In this document: positions 11,349-19,549 of the stretch, in pieces
How positions within the stretch are numbered: position 1 is the stretch's first letter
Layout: every line of letters begins with the position of its first letter
Assembly: GCF_003244875.1 (NCBI RefSeq)
Contig: NZ_LXXZ01000088.1
Coordinates: 1 to 48,358, forward strand
Source: Stenotrophomonas sepilia
GTDB lineage: Bacteria; Pseudomonadota; Gammaproteobacteria; Xanthomonadales; Xanthomonadaceae
Length of the DNA stretch: 48,358 nucleotides
Reading direction: 5' to 3'
The notes under the pieces: model-generated
What the model was told of the DNA's origin: nothing
Database searches by the model: none
The model's input: the letters and a program-made list of their open reading frames with translations, nothing else
Made by a program: the position numbers and the translations under genes

Positions 11349-11364
11349 GTGTCGTAATCGACAC
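11349..11364. promoter_or_regulatory. Operator-like inverted repeat before the small secreted peptide
   Basis: GTGTCG-TAAT-CGACAC is a 6-bp inverted repeat, 43 bases before the ATG at 11408. It could be a repressor site or a small hairpin. No known factor is assigned. Confidence 0.3.
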
Positions 11365-11407
11365 AGTCAGGAGGTCCAATACCGGACGCTCGCATGTGGA
11401 GAGGGGT

Positions 11408-11617
11408 ATGAAGAACACGTTGCTGCGCCAGGCATCGGCGGCTGCATTGATCTATGCAACGCTGGTGGGCGCGGTGTTCGCGCAGGGCCTCGGTGTCTGT
11501 GGTGGCGGGCTCTATTGCGAAGAGTTCCGCCAGCAGTGCCTGGCCAGTGGCAAGTCACCGGTCATCTGCGAGTCGCAGTACCGGCGTTGCGTGCAGGATG
11601 CCTGCGGTACCCGCTGA
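11408..11617 (+). CDS. Small secreted cysteine-rich protein
   Basis: This 69-residue product starts MKNTLLRQ and has a signal peptide that should be cut after VFAQ near residue 25. The mature part of about 44 residues holds five cysteines (GVCGGGLYC, QQC, VIC, RRC) plus one more in DAC, six in all. That fits three disulfides in a small periplasmic or extracellular protein. GGAGAGG lies 5 bases before the ATG; an ATG 12 bases upstream is in frame but lacks a site. Clean hairpins flank the gene, so it should have its own transcript. I do not recognise the family. It differs in length and spacing from the six-cysteine pair at 13.7-14.7 kb. Confidence 0.75.
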   Translation: MKNTLLRQASAAALIYATLVGAVFAQGLGVCGGGLYCEEFRQQCLASGKSPVICESQYRRCVQDACGTR

Positions 11618-11625
11618 CATGGAAA

Positions 11626-11648
11626 GGGCGCACCGTGTGGGTGCGCCC
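11626..11648. terminator. Hairpin between the small peptide gene and the HDOD gene
   Basis: GGGCGCACC-GTGTG-GGTGCGCCC forms a 9-bp stem between two convergent genes. There is no T-run after it, only TCTGTCG. It probably serves both directions as a weak terminator. Confidence 0.6.
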
Positions 11649-11676
11649 TCTGTCGTCCGGACATCATCCAGCACGC

Positions 11677-12798
11677 TCAGGCGTCGCTGGGCACCAGTCC
11701 CATCAGTGCATTGGCGTGCTCGCGCCATTGCGGAAGTTTGTTCAGCACGCCTGCACGCTGCAGGTAGTCCTCGTCCACTGGATCGCCATTGACCAGCGCC
11801 AGGGCCACGTGCACCGCGCCGGTCACCCAGAAGCTGCGGGTGTTGGCGCGCTGCGGCTGCAGGTGGAAGGCCACCGCTTCGATGATCGGCATCGGCAGGC
11901 CCCACAGGCCCAGCAGGTAGGCGCCGGCCTCGGCATGGCCTGGGCGGGTATCGCCGGCCAGCGCGGGCTCGCTGCGCTCGTTGCGCACGCCGGGCAGCAG
12001 CAGGCCGATGTCGGCCAGCAGTGCGGCGGTCGCCCCCAGTTCGGCGCTGGACTCGGGCAGCAGGCGTGCGGCCAGCCGGGAGGCGAGCAGGGCGCGCTGC
12101 TGCAGTGAGTTGCGCTCGGCAGCCGACAGCGTCGGCGCGGAGAACACTTCGCTGGCCAGCACCAGGTCACGCAGCGTGGCCAGGCCCAGCCGGGTGACCG
12201 CAGTGCGCAGGTCGGCAATGGTGCGGCCCTGGCTGAAGAAAGCCGAGTTCGACAGCTGCAGCACCTTGGCCGCGATGGCCGGATCGGCGGCGACCAGCTT
12301 GGCCACATCGGCACTGTCGGTATCGTCGTCATGTTCCAGGGCCTGGGTCAGGCTCAGGTACAGGTGCGGTGGCGATGGCAGTTTCTCGATACGGCCGATG
12401 GCATCGCGCAGGCGCGGGCTGTCCAGCACTTCGCGCAGTTCTTCCAGGCTGGTCAATGCCTCCAGCAGCACTTCCGGCGCCAGCGGCAGCGGCAGGAAGC
12501 GGTGGGCGACACCGATCAGGCGCGCCGGCGGCGGGCGGTTGCCATGGTGTGCATCGACCAGCGCGATGCGGATGGTTTCCGGGCGCAGTGTCCGGATCTG
12601 GCCCAGCAGCGTGGTGGCATTGAGATCGGGCAACTGCGGGCAGACGATCACCGCGTCCACGCCCTGCGTGGCCACCGCGGTCATCGCGGTCTGGCCATCG
12701 GCGGCGGTCAGCGGCTGCCAGTCTTCCCCAAGATCGGCAATGAATTCGGTCAGCTCAGCCGGCAGGCTGGCTGCATCCCCAACAAGCAGAATACGCAC
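11677..12798 (-). CDS. HDOD-domain protein with degenerate receiver domain
   Basis: This 373-residue protein begins with a receiver-like fold at residues 1-115 (VRILLVGDAA, DAVIVCPQLPDLN). An HDOD domain of about 200 residues follows (LYLSLTQAL, LVAADPAIAAKVLQLSNSAFF, ITDLRTAV-like IADLRTAVTRLG). The receiver lacks the normal acceptor: the Asp is Cys53, and the conserved Lys near strand 5 is Leu. Phosphorylation is therefore unlikely. HDOD proteins are linked to signalling and motility but lack catalytic HD residues. I chose the GTG at 12798 because it starts directly on the first beta strand and follows AGGGGAACGTGTC. The frame is open 19 codons further upstream, but that stretch is basic and unstructured. 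Confidence 0.85.
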   Translation of the reverse strand: MRILLVGDAASLPAELTEFIADLGEDWQPLTAADGQTAMTAVATQGVDAVIVCPQLPDLNATTLLGQIRTLRPETIRIALVDAHHGNRPPPARLIGVAHRFLPLPLAPEVLLEALTSLEELREVLDSPRLRDAIGRIEKLPSPPHLYLSLTQALEHDDDTDSADVAKLVAADPAIAAKVLQLSNSAFFSQGRTIADLRTAVTRLGLATLRDLVLASEVFSAPTLSAAERNSLQQRALLASRLAARLLPESSAELGATAALLADIGLLLPGVRNERSEPALAGDTRPGHAEAGAYLLGLWGLPMPIIEAVAFHLQPQRANTRSFWVTGAVHVALALVNGDPVDEDYLQRAGVLNKLPQWREHANALMGLVPSDA

Positions 12799-12905
12799 GA
12801 CACGTTCCCCTGGCTGTCTCGACGATGGATGTCGATGACGTGTGAAGTGACGCAATTTACCTAATACGGCAGCAAGAGTGATGTGCCGTCGTCATGAAAC
12901 GTGAC

Positions 12906-12943
12906 CCGCATCGCTCCGGCAGGGTATCGCCGGAGCGATGCGG
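12906..12943 (-). terminator. Hairpin after ppa
   Basis: Two 15-base arms (CCGCATCGCTCCGGC and its complement) enclose an 8-base loop, starting 7 bases past the ppa stop on the minus strand. A short T-run (GTTT) appears only a few bases further on, so termination may be partial. Confidence 0.7.
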
Positions 12944-12950
12944 TTCAGGC

Positions 12951-13487
12951 TCAGGCCTTGCTGTCGAGATGGCGCTGGTGCGCCTCGATCAGGATCTGCT
13001 TGGCCTCAGCGGCGCCACCCCAACCGTCCAGCTTGACCCACTTGCCCTTCTCCAGGTCCTTGTAATGCTCGAAGAAGTGGCCAATGCGCTCCAGCCAGTG
13101 GCTCGAGACCTGGGCGATGTCTTCGACGTGGGCGTAGCCGCTGAAGATCTTTGAGACCGGCACGGCCAGGATCTTCTCGTCGCTGCCTGCCTCATCGCTC
13201 ATCTTCAGCACGCCGACCGGACGGCAGCGCACGACCGAGCCCGGCACCAGCGGCAGCGGCAGCACCACCAGCACGTCGGCCGGATCGCCGTCGCCACACA
13301 GGGTGCTCGGCACGTAGCCGTAGTTGCACGGATAGCGCATCGGGGTGGACAGGATGCGGTCGACGAAGATCGCGCCGGTTTCCTTGTCCACTTCGTACTT
13401 CACCGGTTCCGAGTCCTTCGGGATCTCGATGATGACGTTGATTTCTTCCGGCGGGTTCTTGCCGGGCGAGACGAGTTCCAGGCCCAT
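12951..13487 (-). CDS. ppa: Inorganic pyrophosphatase (soluble, family I)
   Basis: This 178-residue cytoplasmic enzyme hydrolyses PPi to two phosphates and pulls biosynthetic reactions forward. The family I signature is present: DGDPADVLV carries the Mg-binding Asp residues. The active-site segments KYEVDKETG, YPCNYGYVP, DEKILAVP and HFFEHYKDLE are also intact. The length is normal for a bacterial hexameric PPase. The ATG follows GGAGCACACC. The gene stands alone between a strong hairpin and a divergent secreted-protein gene. A second, membrane-bound pyrophosphatase lies at 21-23 kb, so the cell has both ways of using PPi. Confidence 0.97.
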   Translation of the reverse strand: MGLELVSPGKNPPEEINVIIEIPKDSEPVKYEVDKETGAIFVDRILSTPMRYPCNYGYVPSTLCGDGDPADVLVVLPLPLVPGSVVRCRPVGVLKMSDEAGSDEKILAVPVSKIFSGYAHVEDIAQVSSHWLERIGHFFEHYKDLEKGKWVKLDGWGGAAEAKQILIEAHQRHLDSKA

Positions 13488-13671
13488 GGTGTGCTCCAGG
13501 TGGGGATATAGACGGATAGCTCACCATTTTATGCCTTTGCCGGGCGCTGTGCAGGGTAGGGCTGGACCGACCTGCGCGCCCGCCCCTGGCGGAGCGAATG
13601 GGGCGGGGTTTCCCGATGGGTTCCACCCGGTCCCCGCGGCAGGCTGGACGTCCTTGCCAAGGAGACTTGCC

Positions 13672-14163
13672 ATGAACTGGAACCGCTTGGGCTGTTGCGC
13701 CTTGTTGCTGCTGGCGCCGTTGCCTGCGCTTGCGCGCGGGGCGCATGTCAACCTGATCGACTATCCCTCCGACGAAGCCGGATGGGACCGGGCCTTTGCG
13801 CTGGAGGACGCGGTGGCCGGCGAATTCGCCGCATGGTGTGCCGACACCTTGTGTGAAGGTGATTACAGCAACTACCGGGTGATGGAGTTCCGCTGCGCCG
13901 TGCTCGCCCACCGCGGCACCGTGCAGCGCTGTGTCTGGGTGGTGGCCGCCAGCGAGCTGGAGGTTGAGCCCGACACGGGACACGTGCGGATCGACAACGG
14001 GAGCTGGGTCTGTCCGGTCGAAATGCAGCCCGGGGTGCCCGTCGACGCGTTCTACGCCTCCCTGGAAGCGCCGGGCGGCCTGACCGCGCCTTTGCCTGGG
14101 CTTGACCACGGCATCTTCGATGGCTTGCCTGAATGCCTGCGCACGCAGGGGAGGGTGGGCTGA
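13672..14163 (+). CDS. Secreted six-cysteine protein, copy 1
   Basis: This 163-residue protein has a signal peptide (MNWNRLGCCALLLLAPLPALA). The mature part has six cysteines: AAWC, DTLC, FRC, QRCVW, WVC and PEC. Copy 2 follows at once with the same length, the same six cysteines and shared blocks C(A/G)DT(L/F)CEG(D/E)Y, CVW and PLPG. The start at 13672 is set by AAGGAGA 8 bases upstream. The frame is open far upstream, but that part overlaps the ppa region and is a shadow. The stop overlaps the next ATG as TGATG, so the two are surely co-translated. I do not recognise a named family. An envelope or secreted role is inferred from the signal and the likely disulfides. Confidence 0.8.
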   Translation: MNWNRLGCCALLLLAPLPALARGAHVNLIDYPSDEAGWDRAFALEDAVAGEFAAWCADTLCEGDYSNYRVMEFRCAVLAHRGTVQRCVWVVAASELEVEPDTGHVRIDNGSWVCPVEMQPGVPVDAFYASLEAPGGLTAPLPGLDHGIFDGLPECLRTQGRVG

Positions 14164-14654
14164 TGGGGAGCTTCCGTAGATGCTGGCTGTTGTGTGGCGT
14201 GCTGTCTGTCAGCCTGCCGTGCGCCGGTGTCGCGCAGGCTGCGCCTGCGTTCGTCGATGCGCGGGATTACGCCGGCCCGGGGGGCGGCAACGAGCGTTTC
14301 CTTGCTGCCGAGCGGCAACTGGTGCGTGGCTTCGATGAGGTATGTGGCGATACCTTCTGCGAGGGCGAGTACATCAATCTGTGGGCTATGCGCCTGCGCT
14401 GTTCCGTGGAACAGGCCACGGGGGTGGTTGTCCAGTGTGTATGGACCTTCGCCGGTAGCAACACCAGGGTAAAGCCCAGCGGCCTGATCACGGTCAACCG
14501 CGGACGCTATGCCTGCGTGCTGCCGCTGGCAACAGGAACACGCCTGGAAACCCTGTTGCAGGTGTGGGAAACGGGGGACGGGTTCGATGCGTTGCACGCG
14601 CCGCTGCCCGGCACGAAAGCCAATACCTACGACGCACTGGTTGATTGCCTGTAG
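14163..14654 (+). CDS. Secreted six-cysteine protein, copy 2
   Basis: This 163-residue paralogue of the preceding gene overlaps its stop codon by one base (TGATG). The signal peptide ends near GVAQA-AP at about residue 27. The cysteines fall in EVC, DTFC, LRC, VQCVW, YAC and VDC, matching copy 1 one for one. The common core CGDTFCEGEY...RC...CVW suggests a compact disulfide-bonded fold. Identity between copies is low outside this core, so the duplication is old. It is followed within 20 bases by the Fur-box region of the sigma-factor gene but does not seem part of that unit. Function unknown. Confidence 0.8.
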   Translation: MGSFRRCWLLCGVLSVSLPCAGVAQAAPAFVDARDYAGPGGGNERFLAAERQLVRGFDEVCGDTFCEGEYINLWAMRLRCSVEQATGVVVQCVWTFAGSNTRVKPSGLITVNRGRYACVLPLATGTRLETLLQVWETGDGFDALHAPLPGTKANTYDALVDCL

Positions 14655-14670
14655 TTCCGGCATAGACAAG

Positions 14671-14689
14671 AATGTGACTTATTCGCATT
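14671..14689. promoter_or_regulatory. Fur box upstream of the ECF sigma factor
   Basis: AATGTGACTTATTCGCATT matches the palindromic Fur/FecI-promoter pattern AATGAGAAT-N-ATTCTCATT at 15 of 18 counted positions. It lies 50 bases before the sigma-factor ATG and 17 bases after the previous stop. This predicts iron-repressed expression of the sigma/FecR pair. Confidence 0.75.
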
Positions 14690-14738
14690 ACCGGAGTAGC
14701 ATGCGCGGTGCCTCCCGTCTGTCGTCCCGGCTCCGCGC

Positions 14739-15239
14739 ATGTCCTCCAATGCTGCCTCCCTCACTGAGCTGCTGATCCGCGAGCGGCCCGCGCTGCTGCG
14801 CCGGGTGCAGCGCATCCTCGGGGGCGACAACGGCGCCGAGGACGTGATCCAGGCGGTGTGGTTCAAGGCGCGAGGGGTCGATGACAGCCAGGCGATCGAC
14901 AATCCGCGGGCCTATCTGTATCGGCTGGCCGCCAACCTTGCCACTGACCACGGCCGCGAATCGAGCCGCCGCAACCGGCTGCTGGCCGACCGCTACCTGT
15001 GGGGGGGCGACGAGGTGATCTCCACCGAGGAGCAGGCCATGGCACAGGATGAGCTGCAGCGGGTGCTCGATGCGGCGGGCCACCTGCCGGAGCCGACCCG
15101 CACCATCTTCCGGCTCAACCGCCTGCAGGGCCTCACCCAGGCCGAGATCGCACGCCGCCTGGGGGTGTCGGTGACCACCGTCGAGAATCATGTGCGCTCC
15201 GCGCTGCAGCGCCTGGCCTGGGCGCGCAGCGGTCGATGA
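14739..15239 (+). CDS. FecI-like ECF RNA polymerase sigma factor
   Basis: This 166-residue ECF sigma factor has region 2 at about residues 10-75 (RERPALLRRVQRILG, AEDVIQAVWFKA, NPRAYLYRLAANLATD). Region 4 is at about 110-160 and carries the helix-turn-helix LTQAEIARRLGVSVTTVENH. The LAANLATDH motif and the short length are typical of the FecI iron-starvation subgroup. It should direct transcription of the STN-type TonB receptor at 16536. Its stop overlaps the fecR-like start (ATGA), and a Fur box lies upstream. Whether the inducer is heme or a siderophore is not shown directly. The downstream heme oxygenase favours heme. Confidence 0.93.
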   Translation: MSSNAASLTELLIRERPALLRRVQRILGGDNGAEDVIQAVWFKARGVDDSQAIDNPRAYLYRLAANLATDHGRESSRRNRLLADRYLWGGDEVISTEEQAMAQDELQRVLDAAGHLPEPTRTIFRLNRLQGLTQAEIARRLGVSVTTVENHVRSALQRLAWARSGR

Positions 15240-16279
15240 GCGCGCCGGCTTGGGGCTGGCCTTCGCGCAGACGTCTTGATCACTGGACCGTGGATGCGGT
15301 CCAGTTCCCCCGCTTGCGCTTGAATGCGCCTGTCCGCCAGCCGATGAGCCCGCCGAACATGCAGCCCGCCGCCAATGACGATGCCCTGGCCGAACAGGCC
15401 CGGGACTGGATCGCGTGGCTGGCCTCGGGTGACATCAGCGATGCACGCATGCAGGCGTTCGAGCACTGGCTGCAACAGCCGGGGCACCGCAGGGCCTTCG
15501 AACACGAGCGCGCGTTGTGGCGCAGTGTCGGGCCGCGCCCACAGGCCGCCGGGGCCAGCGGACGGCGTGGGCCGCATCGACTGCGCTGGGCGATGGCTGT
15601 GGCGGCAATGCTGGCGATGCTGGTGGCATGGCCGGAGGCGTGGCTGCGCCTGCAGTCCGATCATCGCAGCACGCATCAGGTGCAGCACGTGCGGCTGCCC
15701 GATGGCAGTCGGGCGGTGCTGGATGCGGACAGTGCGATTGCCGTGCGCTTCGATGCGGACGCCCGCGAGGTCGAGCTGCTGCGCGGGCGCGCCTGGTTCG
15801 AGGTAAGCCCGGATGCACAGCGGCGTTTCAGCGTGCGCGTCGGCAATGGCCTGGTCGAGGACATCTCGACCGCGTTCACCGTGGCGCGTGGAGACGAGGG
15901 GGTGGAAACCCAGGTTGGGCAGGGCAGGGTGCGCGTGGCCAGCCCGGCCGACGGTGGCTGGACCTACCTGCAGCAGGGGCAGCGTGCCGTCTACACTGAA
16001 CGTGGCGGGGTCATGCGACGGGCTGACGTGACCGCCGACAGCGTCGGCGCCTGGCGCCAGGGCGAGCTGCTGCTGGAGCAGGCCAGCGTCGCCGATGCCG
16101 TGCAGTGGGTGGGGCGCTATCGCGCGGGGCCGACCTTCGTGCGCGGTGATCTGTCACGTCTGCCTGCAGTGAGTGCTGCGTTGCGCATCGACCGCCCGGA
16201 GCAGGCATTGGATGCACTGGCGGCAACGGCAGGTCTTCAGGTTACTCGTCTTCCATTCGGCGTCGCCATCGTGCAGTAG
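15236..16279 (+). CDS. FecR-family anti-sigma/sigma regulator
   Basis: This 347-residue inner-membrane protein passes the signal from the receptor STN domain to the sigma factor. An N-terminal cytoplasmic anti-sigma part (DUF4880 type: EQARDWIAWLASGDIS, FEHWL, HRRAFEHERALW) spans about residues 50-100. One membrane helix follows at about 118-137 (LRWAMAVAAMLAMLVAW). The periplasmic FecR domain (LPDGSRAVLDADSAIAVRF, LLRGRAWFEV) spans about 150-240. A C-terminal receptor-interaction part closes it. The ATG overlaps the sigma stop. The in-frame ATGs at 15344 and 15359 are also plausible and would give a more usual N-terminus. The TAG stop is the TAG of a GTAG repeat. Confidence 0.9.
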   Translation: MSAPAWGWPSRRRLDHWTVDAVQFPRLRLNAPVRQPMSPPNMQPAANDDALAEQARDWIAWLASGDISDARMQAFEHWLQQPGHRRAFEHERALWRSVGPRPQAAGASGRRGPHRLRWAMAVAAMLAMLVAWPEAWLRLQSDHRSTHQVQHVRLPDGSRAVLDADSAIAVRFDADAREVELLRGRAWFEVSPDAQRRFSVRVGNGLVEDISTAFTVARGDEGVETQVGQGRVRVASPADGGWTYLQQGQRAVYTERGGVMRRADVTADSVGAWRQGELLLEQASVADAVQWVGRYRAGPTFVRGDLSRLPAVSAALRIDRPEQALDALAATAGLQVTRLPFGVAIVQ

Positions 16280-16360
16280 ATCCACGCCTCGCGTGGATGA
16301 GCGTCCCTGTGCCGACCATCGGTCGGCACCCACCGCTACCACCGGCCGACGAACGGTCGG
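16276..16360. repeat. Cluster of three GTAG/SMAG-type repeats
   Basis: Three small inverted repeats follow fecR. GTAGATCCACGCCTCGCGTGGAT is at 16276-16299. TGCCGACC-AT-CGGTCGGCA is at 16310-16328. CCGAC-GAAC-GGTCGG is at 16344-16360. The first includes the fecR stop codon. The last two differ in sequence from the ATCCACG type, so different repeat subgroups sit side by side. Confidence 0.75.
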
Positions 16361-16535
16361 CACCCACCCGCGCCGCGTCGGCATCCCCCCGCGACCGCAA
16401 ATCGCTCTTGGGGTTGTCGCGTGCCCAGCCGTCTTACCCGGCGAACGTACCCGCCGTCGCCACGTACGTCGCCGTGTCCGCCCGTGTTGCGGATGACGCC
16501 GCGTTCGCGGCACCGATTACCTGACAGGTTCTTCC

Positions 16536-19454
16536 ATGTTCGACTCCCACCGCTCGGGCCGCGTACTGCGCCCGTCCCGTCTGTGCATTGCGTTGCTTGC
16601 CGCCGGGCTGGCCAGCACGACGCCACCCGCACTGGCGCAGAGCGCCCGCAGCGACCACGCGGCTGTACTGCGCTTCGAAATTCCTGCACAACCGCTGGAT
16701 GAGGCGCTGCGCAGCTACATGCGCCAATCCGGCGTGCAGGTCGTGTACCCCGCATCGCTGGCACACGGCGCAACCTCCCACGCGGTCAGCGGCAGCCTGT
16801 CGGCCAACCAGGCGTTGCAGCACCTGCTGCAGGGCAGTGGCGTGGCGGTGCGCCGGGTCAGCGCCGATGCGGTCACTCTGGAGGCAGCAACGCCGGTGCG
16901 GGCCGACAGCGGTGTGATCGTCACCGGCACGCTGCGTGTGGCCGGCGACCGCGTCGACAGCGGTGCGAACAACGATGAAGCACGCCTGCTCGACAGCTAC
17001 CGCAGCGTGGGTTCGACCACCACGCTCGACCGCGCGCATCTGGAGCGCTTCCGCGGCACCTCCAACGGTGACATCGTCAAGGGTGTGGCCGGTGTCACCG
17101 CCGGTGATCCGCGCGTCGGCAATGGCTTCGACGTCAACATCCGTGGCATCCAGGGCCAGGGCCGCGTACCGGTGATCATCGACGGTGGCCAGTCCAGCAT
17201 GGATACCTACCGCGGCTATGCGGGCCAGTCACAGCGCACCTACCTCGACCCCGACCTGATCTCCAGCCTGACCATCACCAAGGGCCCGAGCCTGCAGGCC
17301 AATGCCTCCGGTGGCATCGGCGGTGTGGTCGAGATGGAGACGCTGAAGATCGGTGACGTGCTGCGCGAAGGGCGCGACTTCGGCGTCCGCGTGCGCAGTG
17401 GCCTGGCCAATGGCAGTGCCAACAACCTGCCGTCCTACAGTGCGACGCCGCGCAGCGATCGCAGCGCCACCGGCAGCCAGTTCTTCAACGTGGCCGGTGC
17501 CGGTCACTGGGACCGCTTCGACCTGGTTGCGGCCTACGCGTACCGGGACAACGGCAACTACTTCTCCGGCAAGCACGGCTACGATGATTTCCCGCAGACC
17601 CGTCGTACGCTGGCGCCGCTGAATCCGCCGCGTACCGAAGTGTTCAATACCTCCTCGCGTTCGAAGTCGGCGCTGCTCAAGGGCACCTGGCGCATCGATG
17701 ACACGCAGAGCCTGGAAGCCGGCTACCGCCGCTATGAAGGCACGGCCGGCGAGATCATGGCCTCGCAGATCATCCGCGTCGACCGTGACCGCATCCCGCA
17801 GTGGGACCCGGGCCACGTCGACATGGACAGCTACACCCTGCGCTATCGCTTCGATCCGGACAGCGAGCTGATCGACCTGCGCGTCAATGCAGCGTACACC
17901 GACACCGACAGCGTGATGTACAACAGCCTGACCGGCATCACGCCGTGGTACTTCGATCGCCGCACCGAGTGGTACGACGCGCCCAGTTTCAGTGGCGATC
18001 CCGGCTACAAGGATGCCTACCGGAACCCGCTGCGGCAGAAGCGCTTCAACCTTGATGCCAGCAACACCTCGACGTTCGGCACCCGCGCCGGTGCGTTCAC
18101 GCTCGACTACGGCCTGTCCTACAGCGACGAAGACATCGCCCCGGGCAGCTCGGGCCCGATCATGCACGATGACCTGGTCAACAACCGCTTCCTGCGTAAT
18201 GCCGAGCGCAAGGAATACAGCGCCGTGGCCGCGCTGAAGTGGCAGCCCGACGAACACTGGGAGCTGCTGGCCGGTGGCCGCTGGAACCGGGTGGACGTGC
18301 ACGACCGCAACCGGCTGGCCACGCCCGATGCCTACGAGGTGCAGGGCCAGTACCGCTACACCGAGCTGCTCAACGGAAACCCGGCACTGCCGTCGTGGCG
18401 TGCAAAGCGCATTGCGCTGCTGAACTGGTATCCGGATGCCAATGGCAATTTCACCCAGGAATCGCTGCTGGCCTCGCCGTACAAGAAGGGCACGGTGGGC
18501 GACATCGGTGGGTGGAACTTCTATGACGCCGGCAAGCCGCAGGATCTGGAAGTGCCGGTCAGCTGGAGCTGGTCGCAGCCGATCCGCCGTCGCGACACCG
18601 CGTTCTCGCCTACCGCCAGCGTGGCCTACCGTTTCAGCGAAGACACCCTGGTCTACGTGAAGTACGCCGAGGGCACCAAGCTGCCGAGCCTGTTCGAGAC
18701 CACGCTGGGCCTGTTCACCGCTGCCAAGCCGGTCGGTGAGCTGAAGCCGGAGCGCGCGCGCAGCTGGGAAATCGGTGCCAGCACCCTCCGCTACGACCTG
18801 TTTACCGCTGGCGACCGCCTGGCGCTGAAGCTGGCGTACTTCGATACCCGCATCGACGACCTGATCACCCGTGACTACCGCACGCTTTCGGCCGGCCTGA
18901 TCCGCAACGTCGATCAGTTCAAGGTCTCGGGCATGGAATTCCAGTCCAGCTATGACAGCGGCAAGGTCTTCGCCGACCTGTCCGCGCATTACTATGTCAA
19001 GGCCAAGACCTGCGCGCCGGACATCGCCGCCGAGCGTCGTGCCTATGGTGCGCAGCGCAGGAATGATGAGCTGGCCAATACGCCCAACTGCGTGGACGGT
19101 GGCTTCGAGGGCTCGTACACCAACACCCAGAACCCGCCGCGCTACACAGTCAACCTGATCCTGGGCTCGCGCCTGTTCGACGAGCGCCTGACCTTCGGCA
19201 CCCGCATGGTCCACAACGCTGGCCCGATCAGCAGGCTGGACAAGGACTGGAACGTGGGCCTGTCGGCGATCCAACAGCTGTACCGGCCGAACACCTTGGT
19301 CGACCTGTTCGCCAGCTGGAGCTTCAACGACCAGCTGTCGGTGGAAGCCGGCGTGGACAACCTGACCGACCGCTATTACCTGGACCCGCTGGCTCTGGGC
19401 GTGATGCCGGCGCCGGGTCGCACCGCAAGGCTGGCGTTGACCTGGAAGTACTGA
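16536..19454 (+). CDS. STN-domain TonB-dependent receptor, probable heme/hemoprotein type
   Basis: This 972-residue outer-membrane receptor has a signal peptide (to about ALAQ, residue 35) and an N-terminal STN signalling domain at about 45-115 (FEIPAQPLDEALRSYMRQSG, ASHAVSG-like, NQALQHLLQGSGV). A plug follows at about 150-270 (VNIRGIQGQGRVPVIIDG, SSLTITKGPS), then a long barrel. The usual FRAP box appears as GTKLPSLFET and the usual NPNL region as GELKPERARSWEIG, which resembles heme/hemoglobin receptors. The last residues LTWKY end in an aromatic. An FecI/FecR pair lies upstream and heme oxygenase downstream, so heme-triggered surface signalling is the best reading. A siderophore substrate cannot be excluded. 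Confidence 0.88.
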   Translation: MFDSHRSGRVLRPSRLCIALLAAGLASTTPPALAQSARSDHAAVLRFEIPAQPLDEALRSYMRQSGVQVVYPASLAHGATSHAVSGSLSANQALQHLLQGSGVAVRRVSADAVTLEAATPVRADSGVIVTGTLRVAGDRVDSGANNDEARLLDSYRSVGSTTTLDRAHLERFRGTSNGDIVKGVAGVTAGDPRVGNGFDVNIRGIQGQGRVPVIIDGGQSSMDTYRGYAGQSQRTYLDPDLISSLTITKGPSLQANASGGIGGVVEMETLKIGDVLREGRDFGVRVRSGLANGSANNLPSYSATPRSDRSATGSQFFNVAGAGHWDRFDLVAAYAYRDNGNYFSGKHGYDDFPQTRRTLAPLNPPRTEVFNTSSRSKSALLKGTWRIDDTQSLEAGYRRYEGTAGEIMASQIIRVDRDRIPQWDPGHVDMDSYTLRYRFDPDSELIDLRVNAAYTDTDSVMYNSLTGITPWYFDRRTEWYDAPSFSGDPGYKDAYRNPLRQKRFNLDASNTSTFGTRAGAFTLDYGLSYSDEDIAPGSSGPIMHDDLVNNRFLRNAERKEYSAVAALKWQPDEHWELLAGGRWNRVDVHDRNRLATPDAYEVQGQYRYTELLNGNPALPSWRAKRIALLNWYPDANGNFTQESLLASPYKKGTVGDIGGWNFYDAGKPQDLEVPVSWSWSQPIRRRDTAFSPTASVAYRFSEDTLVYVKYAEGTKLPSLFETTLGLFTAAKPVGELKPERARSWEIGASTLRYDLFTAGDRLALKLAYFDTRIDDLITRDYRTLSAGLIRNVDQFKVSGMEFQSSYDSGKVFADLSAHYYVKAKTCAPDIAAERRAYGAQRRNDELANTPNCVDGGFEGSYTNTQNPPRYTVNLILGSRLFDERLTFGTRMVHNAGPISRLDKDWNVGLSAIQQLYRPNTLVDLFASWSFNDQLSVEAGVDNLTDRYYLDPLALGVMPAPGRTARLALTWKY

Positions 19455-19459
19455 TCTGC

Positions 19460-19497
19460 GGGGTCGGATCCCTTTCCTGCGGAAGGGCTCTGACCCC
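19460..19497. repeat. GGGGTCGGATCCC palindrome, copy 1
   Basis: An imperfect palindrome with outer arms GGGGTC and GACCCC and inner arms CCCTTTCC and GGAAGGG starts 5 bases after the receptor stop. Related copies lie at 21028 and 42699. It can form a hairpin and may help end the transcript. Confidence 0.7.
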
Positions 19498-19511
19498 AGC
19501 GGGAGACAACG

Positions 19512-19536
19512 GTAGCGCCGGGCCATGCCCGGCGCC
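19512..19536. repeat. GTAG repeat, GCGCCGGG subgroup
   Basis: GTAGCGCCGGGC-AT-GCCCGGCGC type repeat of about 25 bases in the gap between the receptor and the DUF2789 gene. A second copy of this subgroup lies at 36032. Confidence 0.8.
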
Positions 19537-19549
19537 CCCATCAGGGCAC

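Noticed and set aside
16276..16370. CRISPR-like array of short repeats after fecR
   Set aside because: Each unit is its own inverted repeat with different sequence and uneven spacing; there are no regular spacers and no cas genes.
17229..19541. 770-codon open frame opposite the STN receptor
   Set aside because: Shadow of a real receptor gene with skewed composition; it also runs through the palindrome at 19460.
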